From JASGMR01 sp963664675 (lineage in GTDB: Bacteria; Thermotogota; Thermotogae; Petrotogales; Kosmotogaceae), in the NCBI GenBank assembly GCA_963664675.2, contig CAXXLB010000014.1, forward strand, positions 1 through 64,000: a DNA stretch of 64,000 nt, read 5' to 3'. Shown piece by piece: positions 7,679-16,927 of this stretch. The first letter of the stretch is position 1; each line of letters begins with the position of its first letter. The notes under the pieces were generated by a model. That model worked only from the letters and a program-made list of their open reading frames with translations, ran no database searches and had not been told where the DNA came from. The position numbers and the translations under genes were made by a program.

Positions 7679-8257
7679 ATGAAAAAATCGCAGAATGTCA
7701 AGGAAAACATCATTGAAGTAACGACCGAATTGATTCGGCAGAGTGATGGAGATATAAACGATATTACGATCCGTGCAATTGCAGAAAAGGCGAATGTCGG
7801 AACAGGTCTTATTAATTATCATTTCCAGAGCAAAGAAAATTTAATCACTCTGTGTGTGCAGCGAATTATAGGGAATGTCGTAATGAAATTTTCTCCTGAA
7901 GACAGACATTATCAAAACGACAGAGAACGTTTGACCGACTGGGCGATTCAGGTGTTTGATTTTCTTTTTGAGAATAAAGCTATTTCCCGTATTTCAATAC
8001 TTGGTGATTTATCAGGCTATTCAGTTGACAATAATTCCGCTAAAACCCAAAAGGGTTTTAGGCTTGCCATGCACAATGTGAACGATGTTGATAAAAATAT
8101 GCTTTCCTTTGTACTCACCTCTGTCATGCAAACTGCTTTTTTGAGCGAAAATGTCGGCGCGGAGTTGCTGGGTTATGATTTCAGTGACCGTTCCGGCCGG
8201 AATGTTTTTATCACCAGACTGGTGTCCGTTATATTTGATGGTATACGGAAGCAGTGA
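7679..8257 (+). CDS. TetR-family transcriptional regulator
   Basis: The protein is a 192-aa regulator. The helix-turn-helix spans residues about 25-65 (DITIRAIAEKANVGTGLINYHFQSKENLI) and a C-terminal helical effector domain follows. The start ATG 7679 follows AGAGGTG. The gene is followed after 15 nt by a membrane protein gene, which it probably co-regulates with itself through the TGAAC/GTTCA palindromes at 7616-7666. The ligand is unknown. Confidence 0.88.
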   Translation: MKKSQNVKENIIEVTTELIRQSDGDINDITIRAIAEKANVGTGLINYHFQSKENLITLCVQRIIGNVVMKFSPEDRHYQNDRERLTDWAIQVFDFLFENKAISRISILGDLSGYSVDNNSAKTQKGFRLAMHNVNDVDKNMLSFVLTSVMQTAFLSENVGAELLGYDFSDRSGRNVFITRLVSVIFDGIRKQ

Positions 8258-8272
8258 GAGGAGAAGGTAAAT

Positions 8273-8875
8273 ATGAATGGAAAAATTGGAGTGTATGCCT
8301 CCGTTGTTAATCTGGTTGCGGTCATCATGTTCGCGGTTTCTATGCTGGCAGGTTCATTGTTCCTGAGTTATCTGTCGAGTATTTTCATCGCATTCAGTTT
8401 TGTAGTGATGATATGTGCCTTTGCATATTTCAGCGGAGAAAGCTCGAAAGTGGCCGGATTATGTGCGGTTGCATTTGGAACCATGTATGCAATGTGTAAT
8501 TCGGTAGTATATTTCACCCAGATCACAACAGTCAGGAACGTCAACCTTACCGGACAGGCGGCTTCGCTGCTGGATTTTCAGCAATTCGGATTTATGTTCA
8601 ATCTCGATATGCTCGGATATTGTCTGATGGCAATTTCGACATTTTTTGCCGGATTAACGGTTGTGATAAACTCACGGGCAGACAGGTGGCTGAAATGGTT
8701 ACTGATCATACACGGTGTATTTGCTGTAAGTTGCTTCATTATGCCGATGCTTGGATTATTCGATGCGAATATGGAAGGATCCGACTGGATAGGAACGGCA
8801 GTTTTGGAGTTTTGGTGTGTGTACTTCACTCCCATAAGCATTCTATCCATTTTACATTTTTCAAAAAAATCCTGA
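8273..8875 (+). CDS. Polytopic membrane protein of unknown function
   Basis: The 200-aa protein has about six hydrophobic helices, starting with VNLVAVIMFAVSMLAGS and ending with VYFTPISILSILHFSKKS. Charged loops are short and there is no signal cleavage site. I do not recognise a named family; the length and pattern recall small DUF4386/DUF998-like membrane proteins of Firmicutes. It lies 15 nt after a TetR gene with a good ribosome-binding site (GAGGAGAAGG), so it is probably a regulated target. Confidence 0.6.
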   Translation: MNGKIGVYASVVNLVAVIMFAVSMLAGSLFLSYLSSIFIAFSFVVMICAFAYFSGESSKVAGLCAVAFGTMYAMCNSVVYFTQITTVRNVNLTGQAASLLDFQQFGFMFNLDMLGYCLMAISTFFAGLTVVINSRADRWLKWLLIIHGVFAVSCFIMPMLGLFDANMEGSDWIGTAVLEFWCVYFTPISILSILHFSKKS

Positions 8876-9004
8876 AATTATAATCGGTATAAAATCGGAA
8901 ACAGCCATTTCTTTTAAATTTTTCAATGATATTTTCTTTTTCATCGATTCATTTTTTTCTCATTTTGTATTATAAATCGGAAAAAATGGAACGCTGCAAG
9001 GTTA

Positions 9005-9445
9005 TTAATCCGTAAGGATTCCGTCTTCGTTTTCATTCATAAAATCAATGACCCTTTCATAAAGTGAAGGTTGAATTTCTTTGTATGTGAGATTTATCGG
9101 GAGATCATCTTGAATTTTTATTTCATCTATTTCGAAATCGCCAAGTTGCCCAAGCGAATCGATTTTCGCAAGAAAGAGTTTTCCGTAAGTTTTTTCCGAT
9201 TTCTTCTGTACTGAGTAATTACATATGGGAAAAAGATCGAAACTCAAAGCACCGGTTTCTTCATAAAGTTCCCTTCCGGCTGCCTGCAAGGCATTTTCAC
9301 CCTTTTCTATATGCCCACCGGGAATTTCCCAGGTTGTTCTTTCTTTATGTCTTACAAATACTCCTTTTCCTCTGTAAAGGGAGTAGATAACGACGAAAAT
9401 CAATTTTTCTTCATTTTTATGATTTTCATAAAATTCAATTTTCAT
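9005..9445 (-). CDS. NUDIX hydrolase
   Basis: This 146-aa hydrolase carries the complete Nudix box G-x5-E-x7-RE-x2-EE-x-G in GHIEKGENALQAAGRELYEE followed by TG. Such enzymes cleave nucleoside diphosphates linked to another moiety using Mg2+ bound by the box glutamates; the substrate is not predictable. The gene lies 6 nt after a methyltransferase gene and is probably its operon partner. Confidence 0.88.
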   Translation of the reverse strand: MKIEFYENHKNEEKLIFVVIYSLYRGKGVFVRHKERTTWEIPGGHIEKGENALQAAGRELYEETGALSFDLFPICNYSVQKKSEKTYGKLFLAKIDSLGQLGDFEIDEIKIQDDLPINLTYKEIQPSLYERVIDFMNENEDGILTD

Positions 9446-9451
9446 GTGTCG

Positions 9452-10096
9452 TTAATCCTTTCGCAGGAGTAAAAAATAATGCCAGCTTGATTTTCCTTTG
9501 TATATATCCTCTATCTGGCGAACTTTGAGTATTTCAAAATCTTCGAATAAGTTTTTTATATCTTCATAATCTACGAAGTAATGAGGAAGGAAGTTGCCGG
9601 CCTGCTCTTCTTTTATCCGAACATTTGAATCAACTGTTTCGCACTCCGGTGATGTGAAGGAATAGGTGTTTTTTGAAATCATGGTCAGATAAATTTCTCC
9701 GCCTTTCTTCAGGACTCTGTTTATTTCTTTGATGACGTTTCTCATTCCTTCGGAAGTCACATGATAGATTGAATGATAAGCGATAATTCCATCGAATGAT
9801 TCATCTTCGAAGGGAAGATCGACAACGTTTCCCTTCACGACATCGATATCAAGATTTTTCTTTTTCGCCTCTTTTGATAAAACATTCAGACCGTTATCTG
9901 CGAGATCGAATCCTGTGACCCTGAAATCATTTTCTGCAAAAAGTAGTGAATGTCTTCCCTTTCCGCAGCCCAGATCAAGAATGTCATTAAAAGATCTGTC
10001 TTTCCATCTGTGAAGCAGGAAGTAAACATCTTCCGAGGGAATCATCCAGAAATCATCGTTGACTTTGCTCCAGTCCCAACCTTTATTTTCGCACAT
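9452..10096 (-). CDS. Class I SAM-dependent methyltransferase
   Basis: The 214-aa protein has motif I LDLGCGKGRHS, an acidic strand-2 end (VTGFDLADN), DLPFEDESFDGII at the active-site edge, and VLKKGGEIYLTM. All of these are features of the Methyltransf_11 group. The ATG at 10096 is preferred over the one at 10108 because a TGGAGGA site precedes it. The acceptor substrate is unknown. Confidence 0.85.
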   Translation of the reverse strand: MCENKGWDWSKVNDDFWMIPSEDVYFLLHRWKDRSFNDILDLGCGKGRHSLLFAENDFRVTGFDLADNGLNVLSKEAKKKNLDIDVVKGNVVDLPFEDESFDGIIAYHSIYHVTSEGMRNVIKEINRVLKKGGEIYLTMISKNTYSFTSPECETVDSNVRIKEEQAGNFLPHYFVDYEDIKNLFEDFEILKVRQIEDIYKGKSSWHYFLLLRKD

Positions 10097-10152
10097 GTAT
10101 TCCTCCATTTTGTTTTATTTATTCACATTTATTATAATTCATATGCGGCATA

Positions 10153-10653
10153 CTATTTTTTCTCATTCAAAAAATATTCCAGGGCCGAATAGCTGATAGT
10201 CGGCCTTAAAATTTGTATTCTTTTTGCCTCTTCTTCACTGTGTGCAGCGGCAACACCATTCTGCAGAAGTGAAGCAGCGAATCCTCTTTCGACCGCTCCG
10301 TTGTACGAAAAAAGCACACAATATTCGGCCGCAAAACCACTTATTAAAACGAATTCCACGTTCCTTTTTCTCAGTATCGTTTCTAAATTTGTTTCCCAAA
10401 AAGCATTACTGAATCTTTTGTCGATTATTATATCATTCTTTTTTACATCCAGCTTTTTCACGATCTGAAAGCCCTCATCTTCCTCCGTTTTTGTAGCTCC
10501 AAGATCCCTGATGTAGATTACCGGCAAATCTTTGGATCTGAACAGTTCCGCAGTGATATTTATATATTCGATTGCAGTTTCAAAAGATCTGATCGCATTT
10601 GTTTCCTTTTTGCATTGTTTCTGCATATCAATTATCAAAAATGCCGACGACAT
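10153..10653 (-). CDS. Isochorismatase-family cysteine hydrolase
   Basis: The 166-aa alpha/beta hydrolase shows the family triad: Asp in FLIIDMQK, a Lys near IDKRFSNAFW and the nucleophilic Cys in SGFAAEYCVLFS. Family members hydrolyse isochorismate, nicotinamide, N-carbamoyl compounds and related amides; which applies here is not clear. The start ATG 10653 is preferred because GGGAGGGG lies 5 nt before it. An upstream in-frame ATG at 10689 lacks such a site. Confidence 0.82.
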   Translation of the reverse strand: MSSAFLIIDMQKQCKKETNAIRSFETAIEYINITAELFRSKDLPVIYIRDLGATKTEEDEGFQIVKKLDVKKNDIIIDKRFSNAFWETNLETILRKRNVEFVLISGFAAEYCVLFSYNGAVERGFAASLLQNGVAAAHSEEEAKRIQILRPTISYSALEYFLNEKK

Positions 10654-10856
10654 AAAATCCCCTCCCATTTTGTCTATTGAATCTCTCATTCATAATTTTA
10701 AACCAATACTCCATCAAATAAAGATCATTAATCAGGTTAGTTTTTGAAGTATTCTTTAATTTGAAGTCTTTATAATTGCGGTTCCATTAAACTCTAGCTG
10801 TATATCTAACTGGATCAATCAGAAATTTAAAGGATAACCTCTATTTTTTCTCCTCA

Positions 10857-10894
10857 TAAAAATGAAAAATCCGAAGTCATAATGACTTCGGATT
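10857..10894 (-). terminator. Terminator of the DUF2202 gene
   Basis: AATCCGAAGTCA (10868-10879) and TGACTTCGGATT (10883-10894) form a perfect 12-bp stem with a 3-nt loop. On the minus strand the hairpin is followed by a TTTTTCATTTTT tract. It lies 25 nt after the stop of the DUF2202 gene. Confidence 0.88.
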
Positions 10895-10918
10895 CCTGAT
10901 TTGTTTTAATCTATCTTT

Positions 10919-12049
10919 TTACCATCTGCTGCCAAAAGGTCCGGCGAGTCCTTCGCCCGTACAGTCATTGAATTGATTGAAATATTGCTGGTTTCCTGTA
11001 TTTGCAGGATAATTTCCTCCGAAGTTTCCCCTTTGGGCATTTGTCGAAAATCGATTTCCGAAACCCATGGTTGAATTTGATCTGTAGCCCGAACCCATTC
11101 CGAAGTTTTGCTGGAATCCCGGATAAGTGTTTCCCGTCATCTGACAGTCATTACTGAAATAGTTGTTCTGACCCTTCGTGTTGATATAATTTCCCTGAGT
11201 GCCGGTGTATCTACCGCCTTTGCTACTGAAATTCTGAAATCTTCCGGAAGTTTTTCCTGCCGATACATTCTGTGAAAAGTTATTTCCATAACTTCCGGGT
11301 GTCGCCTGATAACCGTAATAATTTCTGTTTACGGAATTCTGAAATTGTTGTACGCCGTCCCCATATATACAGTCACAATATTCCTGGTTTCCAACCGAAG
11401 TTCCTCTGGTAGCATTATTCATCGAACTCATATTGCCATATCCGTTTTGTGTTCCCTGAACTGCATAATTTGAAGTGTTTGAATAGCTTCTACCCGGGTT
11501 ACTTGTGGCATAACTCTGACCTCTCACTATGTTTCCCGTAACGTTGTTTTCAAATCTATCGAGTTGTTTTGTGAATGATTCGAGATGATTGTAAGAACCT
11601 GCCAATAAATTCGAATATACTGCGGTGATATTTTGATCCGATGAACTGCTTATGAGTCCCTGAAGATCTTTAATATCCAGCTCTTCTATGGCTATGGCGG
11701 CTTTTATGGCTTCCTCTATGGATACACTTCCCTGTGCAATCAAATTATCATACAATTTCTGTAATTCGGGGTCTGTAAATTTTCCCGCTTCCGATAACAC
11801 CGGACTTTCTAACCCGTATAATCCAACTAATTCTGCCACTTCGTCCATATGTACCTGTTCGCTTTTTGCGATGTTTGCGAAAGATCTTAATCCCCACATA
11901 TCGTAAAGTTCCTGATATACATCTCTTGCAAGCTTTTCTTCTTCACTCATTAATAAAATACCCGACTCTTCCTCCGATAAAACCGCTGCTCCAAATAAAC
12001 TGAATGACATTATAACTAACAATGATGTTAAAACTAATATTTTTTTCAT
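10919..12049 (-). CDS. Exported DUF2202 ferritin-like protein with long low-complexity tail
   Basis: The 376-aa protein has a signal peptide (MKKILVLTSLLVIMSFSLFG) and a DUF2202 domain at about residues 25-165. That helical domain has ferritin-like residues in EEEKLARDVYQELY, SEQVHMDEV and GSYNHLESF. The C-terminal 210 residues are low complexity: rich in Asn, Gly, Ser, Gln, Tyr and Phe, with scattered Arg, almost no aliphatic residues and four Cys. The usual family protein ends soon after the helical domain. The tail resembles prion-like or amyloid-forming segments. The protein should act outside the membrane. The metal ligands are inferred and the function of DUF2202 is unproven. The gene is monocistronic and has a strong terminator. 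Confidence 0.82.
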   Translation of the reverse strand: MKKILVLTSLLVIMSFSLFGAAVLSEEESGILLMSEEEKLARDVYQELYDMWGLRSFANIAKSEQVHMDEVAELVGLYGLESPVLSEAGKFTDPELQKLYDNLIAQGSVSIEEAIKAAIAIEELDIKDLQGLISSSSDQNITAVYSNLLAGSYNHLESFTKQLDRFENNVTGNIVRGQSYATSNPGRSYSNTSNYAVQGTQNGYGNMSSMNNATRGTSVGNQEYCDCIYGDGVQQFQNSVNRNYYGYQATPGSYGNNFSQNVSAGKTSGRFQNFSSKGGRYTGTQGNYINTKGQNNYFSNDCQMTGNTYPGFQQNFGMGSGYRSNSTMGFGNRFSTNAQRGNFGGNYPANTGNQQYFNQFNDCTGEGLAGPFGSRW

Positions 12050-12534
12050 TTACCTTTACCTCCTATAAGTATCGTATGGTTAATAATAATATCTGTTTCT
12101 TAGAACAGACTTAAATAATTCTTATATTTCCCTTAGAAAAATATAATACCCCTCAACAAAAACAAAATTATGTTGTATGAATAATGATGAGTTCCGTGAT
12201 TGATTTATTTAAAGCCACCTGGTGTGGAAGAAGGATGGATAGAATATGTTATGATTGAGAAATTGAATTTATTGAAGTATGGTTTGTTGGTGGCTGATGG
12301 AGTAAATACAGGGATATTTTCAGGACCGTTTCCTGATGTTTGAATATTGAAAGAGTGAGATAGAAAAATATGCCGGGAAAAATAAATATAATACTTAATC
12401 ATTATTTAAATTTTAAAACTTGCATTCCGAATTTATATATTGAAGGTGGATTTTCAGTAATTTTCACCCGATGTGTAAGATGGAAATGAGATTGGGTTTG
12501 ATAATATATTTTGAAGAAGATCTGAGGTGGTAAT
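12050..12534 (+). other. Intergenic region with a possible short coding remnant
   Basis: This stretch separates two divergent genes. On the plus strand, a 48-codon frame running from TTG (about 12200) to a TGA at about 12340 has coding-like composition (for example EKLNLLKYGLLVADGVNTG). It has no ribosome-binding site and no recognisable family. It may be a gene remnant or chance. The aroC ribosome-binding site is GAGGTGGT just before 12535. I see no other structure. Confidence 0.3.
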
Positions 12535-13614
12535 ATGCTTATTACAAATTATCTGAATGTACAGATTGCCGGAGATTCACACGGGCCGGCGGTATATGGT
12601 ATTGTAGAAGGCTTCCCGTTTGGTTTTGATGTGGATGTCAAAAAAATAAACAGCGATTTGAAACTCAGACAGACAGGTTATGGACGAGGCAGCAGGATGA
12701 AGCAGGAATGTGATGAGGTGGAGTTTGAATCAGGACTCTGGAAAGGGTTCACCACCAATATGCCGATCGTTATGAGAATAAAAAACCGTGGAACTTATCC
12801 CGAAGGCGATGATGAAAGAACATTACCGCGCCCCGGTCATGCGGATTATTCCGCATATATGAAATATAAAAACAGAGATATGAGAATCTATGCAGAAGGC
12901 GCCAGTGCAAGGAGAACAGCGGCCATAGTGGCTACGGGGAGTTTATGTAAACAGTGGCTTGAAAAAAGAGGAATCTTCGTTTTATCATTCGTCGAATCCT
13001 GTGGAGAGATTGGAACGAGAATGAATTTTGAAAATCTGAAAATCGAAGAGTTGAGAGCCAGAAGAAATGAAAGTCCAGTTTTCTGCCCGGATTCTGAAAC
13101 GAGTAAAAAGATAGTTAAAAAGATAGATGAAGTCAAGAATGAAGGCGATACGCTGGGAGGAACCGTAAAAACCTTCGTGAGGAATTTTCCCGCGGGAATG
13201 GGGAGTTTTTCTTCCGCACAATCAAGAATGGATTCCGTTCTGGGTGCAAATATATTTTCTGTTCCATCCGTGAAAGGTTTTTTTATAGGAAGTCCGCATT
13301 CTCATTTGAGAAGTGGGCTGGAAGTTCATGACAGGTTTGGAAAAGAGAATGATGAAATAGTGAGGTTATCCAACAATGCGGGAGGAATAGAGGGAGGAAT
13401 TTCAAACGGGATGCCCATTGTTACCACTTCATATTTAAAGCCCATTCCCTCAATTTCCGCCGGAATCGAATCCGTTGACTTGGTAACCGGGGAAGAAAAG
13501 AAAGTGGAATATGTACGGTCCGATGTGACGGCAATTTCTCCGGCCGCAATAGTCATAGAGGCTATAACAGCGATTACCGTTGCCGATTTTTGCCTGAACG
13601 ATGGGGTGATGTGA
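12535..13614 (+). CDS. aroC: Chorismate synthase
   Basis: The 359-aa enzyme converts 5-enolpyruvylshikimate-3-phosphate to chorismate with reduced FMN. Diagnostic segments are IAGDSHGPAVYGIVEG near the start, RQTGYGRGSRM, RPGHADYSAYMKY, EGASARRTAA and NNAGGIEGGISNGMPI toward the end. Its length is typical. Shikimate kinase follows 1 nt after its stop, so the two shikimate-pathway steps are translationally coupled. The other aro genes are not in this window. Confidence 0.97.
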   Translation: MLITNYLNVQIAGDSHGPAVYGIVEGFPFGFDVDVKKINSDLKLRQTGYGRGSRMKQECDEVEFESGLWKGFTTNMPIVMRIKNRGTYPEGDDERTLPRPGHADYSAYMKYKNRDMRIYAEGASARRTAAIVATGSLCKQWLEKRGIFVLSFVESCGEIGTRMNFENLKIEELRARRNESPVFCPDSETSKKIVKKIDEVKNEGDTLGGTVKTFVRNFPAGMGSFSSAQSRMDSVLGANIFSVPSVKGFFIGSPHSHLRSGLEVHDRFGKENDEIVRLSNNAGGIEGGISNGMPIVTTSYLKPIPSISAGIESVDLVTGEEKKVEYVRSDVTAISPAAIVIEAITAITVADFCLNDGVM

Positions 13615-13615
13615 G

Positions 13616-14125
13616 ATGACCCTTTTTTTAATCGGAATGCCCGGCGCAGGAAAAACCTATTTTGGTAAAAGGCTCAGCGAATATTTGAAAATAAAATTCT
13701 ATGATACAGATGAAATAATAGAGTGTAAATATGGGAAGTCTGTTAGAGAGGTGTTTTCAGAATTTGGAGAGGAGAATTTCAGAAAAATAGAATCCGAGGC
13801 TTTGGATTGTTGCTTTGGAATTTCCGAAGATATAATTTGTTCCACAGGTGGTGGGATAGTTGAAATCCAGGAAAATCTGAACAAATTAAAGAAAACAAAA
13901 ACTATATATATAAAGAAGAGTCTTGAAGAATTGGAAAACAGATTGAGAGACGAAATCAGAGAAAGACCTTTATTTGGAGATGAGCCGTTCAAAAAATTGA
14001 AAACACTTTTTGAGAGAAGAAAAGGACTTTACGAACAGTTTCCTTCGATTGAAGTGCCGTTTCAGGAATTATCCGAAGAAAAGTTAAAAGAAATCATCGA
14101 CGAAATAAACCGAATAGAACATTGA
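13616..14125 (+). CDS. aroK: Shikimate kinase
   Basis: This 169-aa P-loop kinase phosphorylates shikimate at O3. It shows the Walker A loop GMPGAGKTYFG, FYDTDEIIE for shikimate and Mg2+ binding, GEENFRKIESEAL, the STGGGIV glycine loop, and RDEIRERPLF of the lid. The ATG overlaps the region just behind the aroC stop (TGAGATG), indicating one operon. The two enzymes act at non-adjacent steps of the same pathway. Confidence 0.95.
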   Translation: MTLFLIGMPGAGKTYFGKRLSEYLKIKFYDTDEIIECKYGKSVREVFSEFGEENFRKIESEALDCCFGISEDIICSTGGGIVEIQENLNKLKKTKTIYIKKSLEELENRLRDEIRERPLFGDEPFKKLKTLFERRKGLYEQFPSIEVPFQELSEEKLKEIIDEINRIEH

Positions 14126-14216
14126 TAAAATATAAAAAATTCCCGGTAAAGATAATTGGAATATCTATAAAATGTTCTGAAGGTTCACATTGCTATCTGA
14201 AGTAAGAACTTGTGAT

Positions 14217-15029
14217 TCACTGAATTTCATCCGTTTTTTCAACCGAACATATGAATCTATCTATCTCGTTCTTAACCTGTTCGGTGTGGTACTCTCTGTC
14301 AACACTTTTTGATACCGCTTCAAAAAATCCGGAATGGGGTATTTTTTCCGCACAGATCGTTCCGTATTCGTAAGGATGAAGAGGATCCATCTTTGTAGCT
14401 ATTATCAGTGTCGGGATCTCTATTTTTTTGAGAAGATCCAGTGAATCGATTGGTCTGGATTCGGGAAGTATTTCAAATTTCTCATACGTTTTCTTTGATA
14501 TGGGATTATCAAAATAACCCGCGAAAGATACGGCCGTTGCTGGAGCTTCTTTTAAGAGGCTTTTGTATTCATCGCATTCTCTGAAAATTTCCCTGCCACC
14601 GGGTATATTTATATACTCTGCCACTCTTTTATAGAGAGCACATATATTTTTTTTCATTGGCCCGTCAAGCCATGCTATCCTTATGAGGATCAATCCCTTT
14701 ATAAACCGCTGATATTTAAGGGCGAAATTCATCGAAACTGCGGCACCCATTGAAATTCCACCAATGTAAAAAGATTCGAAATTCAAATGATCGCAAACGG
14801 CTTTCACATCTTCGGCCATACAATCGAAACTGAGATCCTTCGCATTTCCCAGAGGTGTTTCCCCGTTTCCCCTCAACTCAATGAGGACCAATTTTATTCC
14901 ATCCTTTGTCTTGAAATGCTCTATTGGCTGACTGAGATCTCCTCCCAAACCGTGAAGAAATATGAAAGGGGTTCCTCTTCCGAAAATTTCATAATGTATT
15001 TTAACTCCCGATCTATTTAAAAACGGCAT
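14217..15029 (-). CDS. Alpha/beta hydrolase
   Basis: The 270-aa hydrolase has an oxyanion HG motif (FLHGLGGD), the nucleophile elbow GISMGA (G-x-S-x-G), an acid in IIATKMDPLHP and a late His in DREYHTEQV. It is the last gene of a three-gene minus-strand operon and overlaps the preceding isomerase gene by 17 nt. It could hydrolyse an ester or lactone made by the oxidoreductase and isomerase; this is inference. Confidence 0.85.
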   Translation of the reverse strand: MPFLNRSGVKIHYEIFGRGTPFIFLHGLGGDLSQPIEHFKTKDGIKLVLIELRGNGETPLGNAKDLSFDCMAEDVKAVCDHLNFESFYIGGISMGAAVSMNFALKYQRFIKGLILIRIAWLDGPMKKNICALYKRVAEYINIPGGREIFRECDEYKSLLKEAPATAVSFAGYFDNPISKKTYEKFEILPESRPIDSLDLLKKIEIPTLIIATKMDPLHPYEYGTICAEKIPHSGFFEAVSKSVDREYHTEQVKNEIDRFICSVEKTDEIQ

Positions 15030-15852
15030 TTATATTTTCCTTCAAAAATTTTATGCTGTCTGATATCTGATCAGGTGACAGACCGTGCATTATCAGCGGC
15101 CCTTTGTATTTGCATTTTTTCAGCAGGCTTATATAAGTTTTATAATCCAATACTCCCTTTCCGGCTGCGACATAGGAAATTTCATCGTTGTAAGCCAGGT
15201 CCTTTGCGTGGACAAGAGCGATATCGTTTCCCAGCAGGCAAAAGGCTTCCTCAAGAACATCTTTCATCTGAGCTTTTTGACCCGGATAGAATAAATTCGA
15301 CCCGTCCATGATTATCTTCAAATAATCGCTTTGAATGTGGCATAGCATTTTTTTTGCTTTGATAGCGGAGTTTACCACATTCGATGTTTCCGGTTCGATC
15401 CCCAGAATGATGTTGTATTTCTGAGCGTATTTCAATAATTTTTCAAGATTGTGGCTCATTTCGTTCCATACTTCTTTTGAGTTGTTATCGGGATGAAACT
15501 TCCACATATTATCTTCATTCTTCGTTCCGGTACAGAGTGTTATGATCGGTACGTTCAGCCTCTGGGCGATCTCGCATAAGATTTTGAAATTTTTAATATT
15601 TTCGTGAAGACTCCTTTTATTGGGATCCACCAGGTTGAAGGTTCCGGAAATAGCTACGATATCCACATTGTGATTTTTACAGGTATCTTCTATTTTTTTT
15701 ATAACGGATTCGTCGTAATGGGTTGGAATAGTGGGCTGACCCACACACGTCATCTTAAATTGAGTAAGGTGAAGGTTAAAAATTTCCATTTGATTGAAAA
15801 TTTCATCCAGGTCCATCCCGGACCAGGTTCTTGTAAAAATTCCCAGTTTCAT
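15013..15852 (-). CDS. Sugar phosphate isomerase/epimerase family (xylose-isomerase-like TIM barrel)
   Basis: The 279-aa protein begins MKLGIFTRTW and shows barrel motifs with metal ligands: LGIEPETSN (Glu), LKIIMDGSNLF (Asp), ALVHAKDL (His) and YKGPLIMHGL at the last strand, where many family members have a Glu. It is thus a member of the AP_endonuc_2/IolE-IolI-like superfamily that isomerises or epimerises sugars and inositols. ATG 15852 is chosen because GGAGGGAG precedes it; it follows the oxidoreductase stop by one base (TGAAATG). Confidence 0.85.
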   Translation of the reverse strand: MKLGIFTRTWSGMDLDEIFNQMEIFNLHLTQFKMTCVGQPTIPTHYDESVIKKIEDTCKNHNVDIVAISGTFNLVDPNKRSLHENIKNFKILCEIAQRLNVPIITLCTGTKNEDNMWKFHPDNNSKEVWNEMSHNLEKLLKYAQKYNIILGIEPETSNVVNSAIKAKKMLCHIQSDYLKIIMDGSNLFYPGQKAQMKDVLEEAFCLLGNDIALVHAKDLAYNDEISYVAAGKGVLDYKTYISLLKKCKYKGPLIMHGLSPDQISDSIKFLKENINAVFK

Positions 15853-15853
15853 T

Positions 15854-16927
15854 TCACAAACTCCCTCCGGCATCTTTCAGCCAGATCTTTTTTCCTCCCG
15901 TTCTGACGGAATCATAAGTGGCTTTTAAAGCTCTGAGAATCAATGTCCCATCATTCACATCCGCACCCGTCATAGGCGCATTTTTCAGGATGACGTCCGC
16001 GAAACTTTCGAGCTGTCTTCTGTAAAAATGTCCGTCGGGCTCAAAGGGTCTGGTTACCAACCCAGTCGATTCGTTCCAGCATTCGACTTCAGAGGATTTA
16101 AAAAACCACGGATTGTATGTTTTTCCCGTTACACTTCCTTTGGTTCCATAGACAGTGAATCCTTCGTGCCAGTCCATTCTGACAGTGATCGTCAAATCGA
16201 GACTTGCGATTATTTCGTTTTCAAATTCACACGCAATGAGCCAGGAATACATATTTTCTTTTTTAACGAATTCGGCCTGAACGTTGAGTGGTTTTCCAAC
16301 CAGAAATTTTGCCGTATCAAAGAGATGACTCCCGTGACCGAGCAGATAATATTTCTCTCTGTCTGCCTTCGGATTTCCTGTAGGTCTTTTGATGTTTTTA
16401 CTCGTGTAGATAACCGGCATGACATTGTCACACATTTGATATCTTCCCGTACTGTCACAGTACCAGGCCTTTAGAGTTGTCACTTCCCCGATTTCATTTT
16501 CTATGAATTTTTTTGCGTACTGAATTCCCCCGTCAAAACGTTTCATATTTCCAACCTGGAGGACTAATCCGGATTCATGAACTATTTTTTTCAGTTCTTC
16601 ACATTCTTCTATGGAAACACCGAGAGGTTTTTCTACAAAAACATGTTTCCCGGCCTTTAAGGCTTTTTTTGCACATTCAACATGAAACTGGTCCGCAATT
16701 CCAATGATCACGGCTTCTATATTGTCATCATTGAGCATTCTGTCATAATCAGTGTAAGTTTTTTCGCAGGGATAAATTTCAGCCATTCTTTTTAACAGAT
16801 CTTCAGCCTGATCACATATCGCATACAATTCTATGTTTTCAGCTTTAAGGCATGATTCAAAATGAGCGGCCTGTGAAATGGCTCCACAACCTAAAATTCC
16901 GACTCTGAGCATATTATTGTTTTTCAA
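15854..16927 (-). CDS. Gfo/Idh/MocA-family oxidoreductase
   Basis: This approximately 357-aa NAD(P)-dependent dehydrogenase has the Rossmann motif VGILGCGAISQAAH, and the family signature HVFVEKPLG that contains the catalytic EKP. Substrate-domain residues are found in LLGHGSHLFDTAKFL. It probably oxidises a sugar or inositol and opens the operon with the isomerase and hydrolase. The start is ambiguous: TTG 16927 has GAGGTGA at good distance, while GTG 16936 and ATG 16912 are alternatives. Confidence 0.88.
   Translation of the reverse strand: MKNNNMLRVGILGCGAISQAAHFESCLKAENIELYAICDQAEDLLKRMAEIYPCEKTYTDYDRMLNDDNIEAVIIGIADQFHVECAKKALKAGKHVFVEKPLGVSIEECEELKKIVHESGLVLQVGNMKRFDGGIQYAKKFIENEIGEVTTLKAWYCDSTGRYQMCDNVMPVIYTSKNIKRPTGNPKADREKYYLLGHGSHLFDTAKFLVGKPLNVQAEFVKKENMYSWLIACEFENEIIASLDLTITVRMDWHEGFTVYGTKGSVTGKTYNPWFFKSSEVECWNESTGLVTRPFEPDGHFYRRQLESFADVILKNAPMTGADVNDGTLILRALKATYDSVRTGGKKIWLKDAGGSL

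Noticed and set aside
15390..15410. GGTTCGATCC-like stretch suggesting a tRNA T-arm
   Set aside because: It is inside the sugar isomerase gene and no acceptor stem or anticodon arm can be folded around it. No tRNA was found anywhere in the window.
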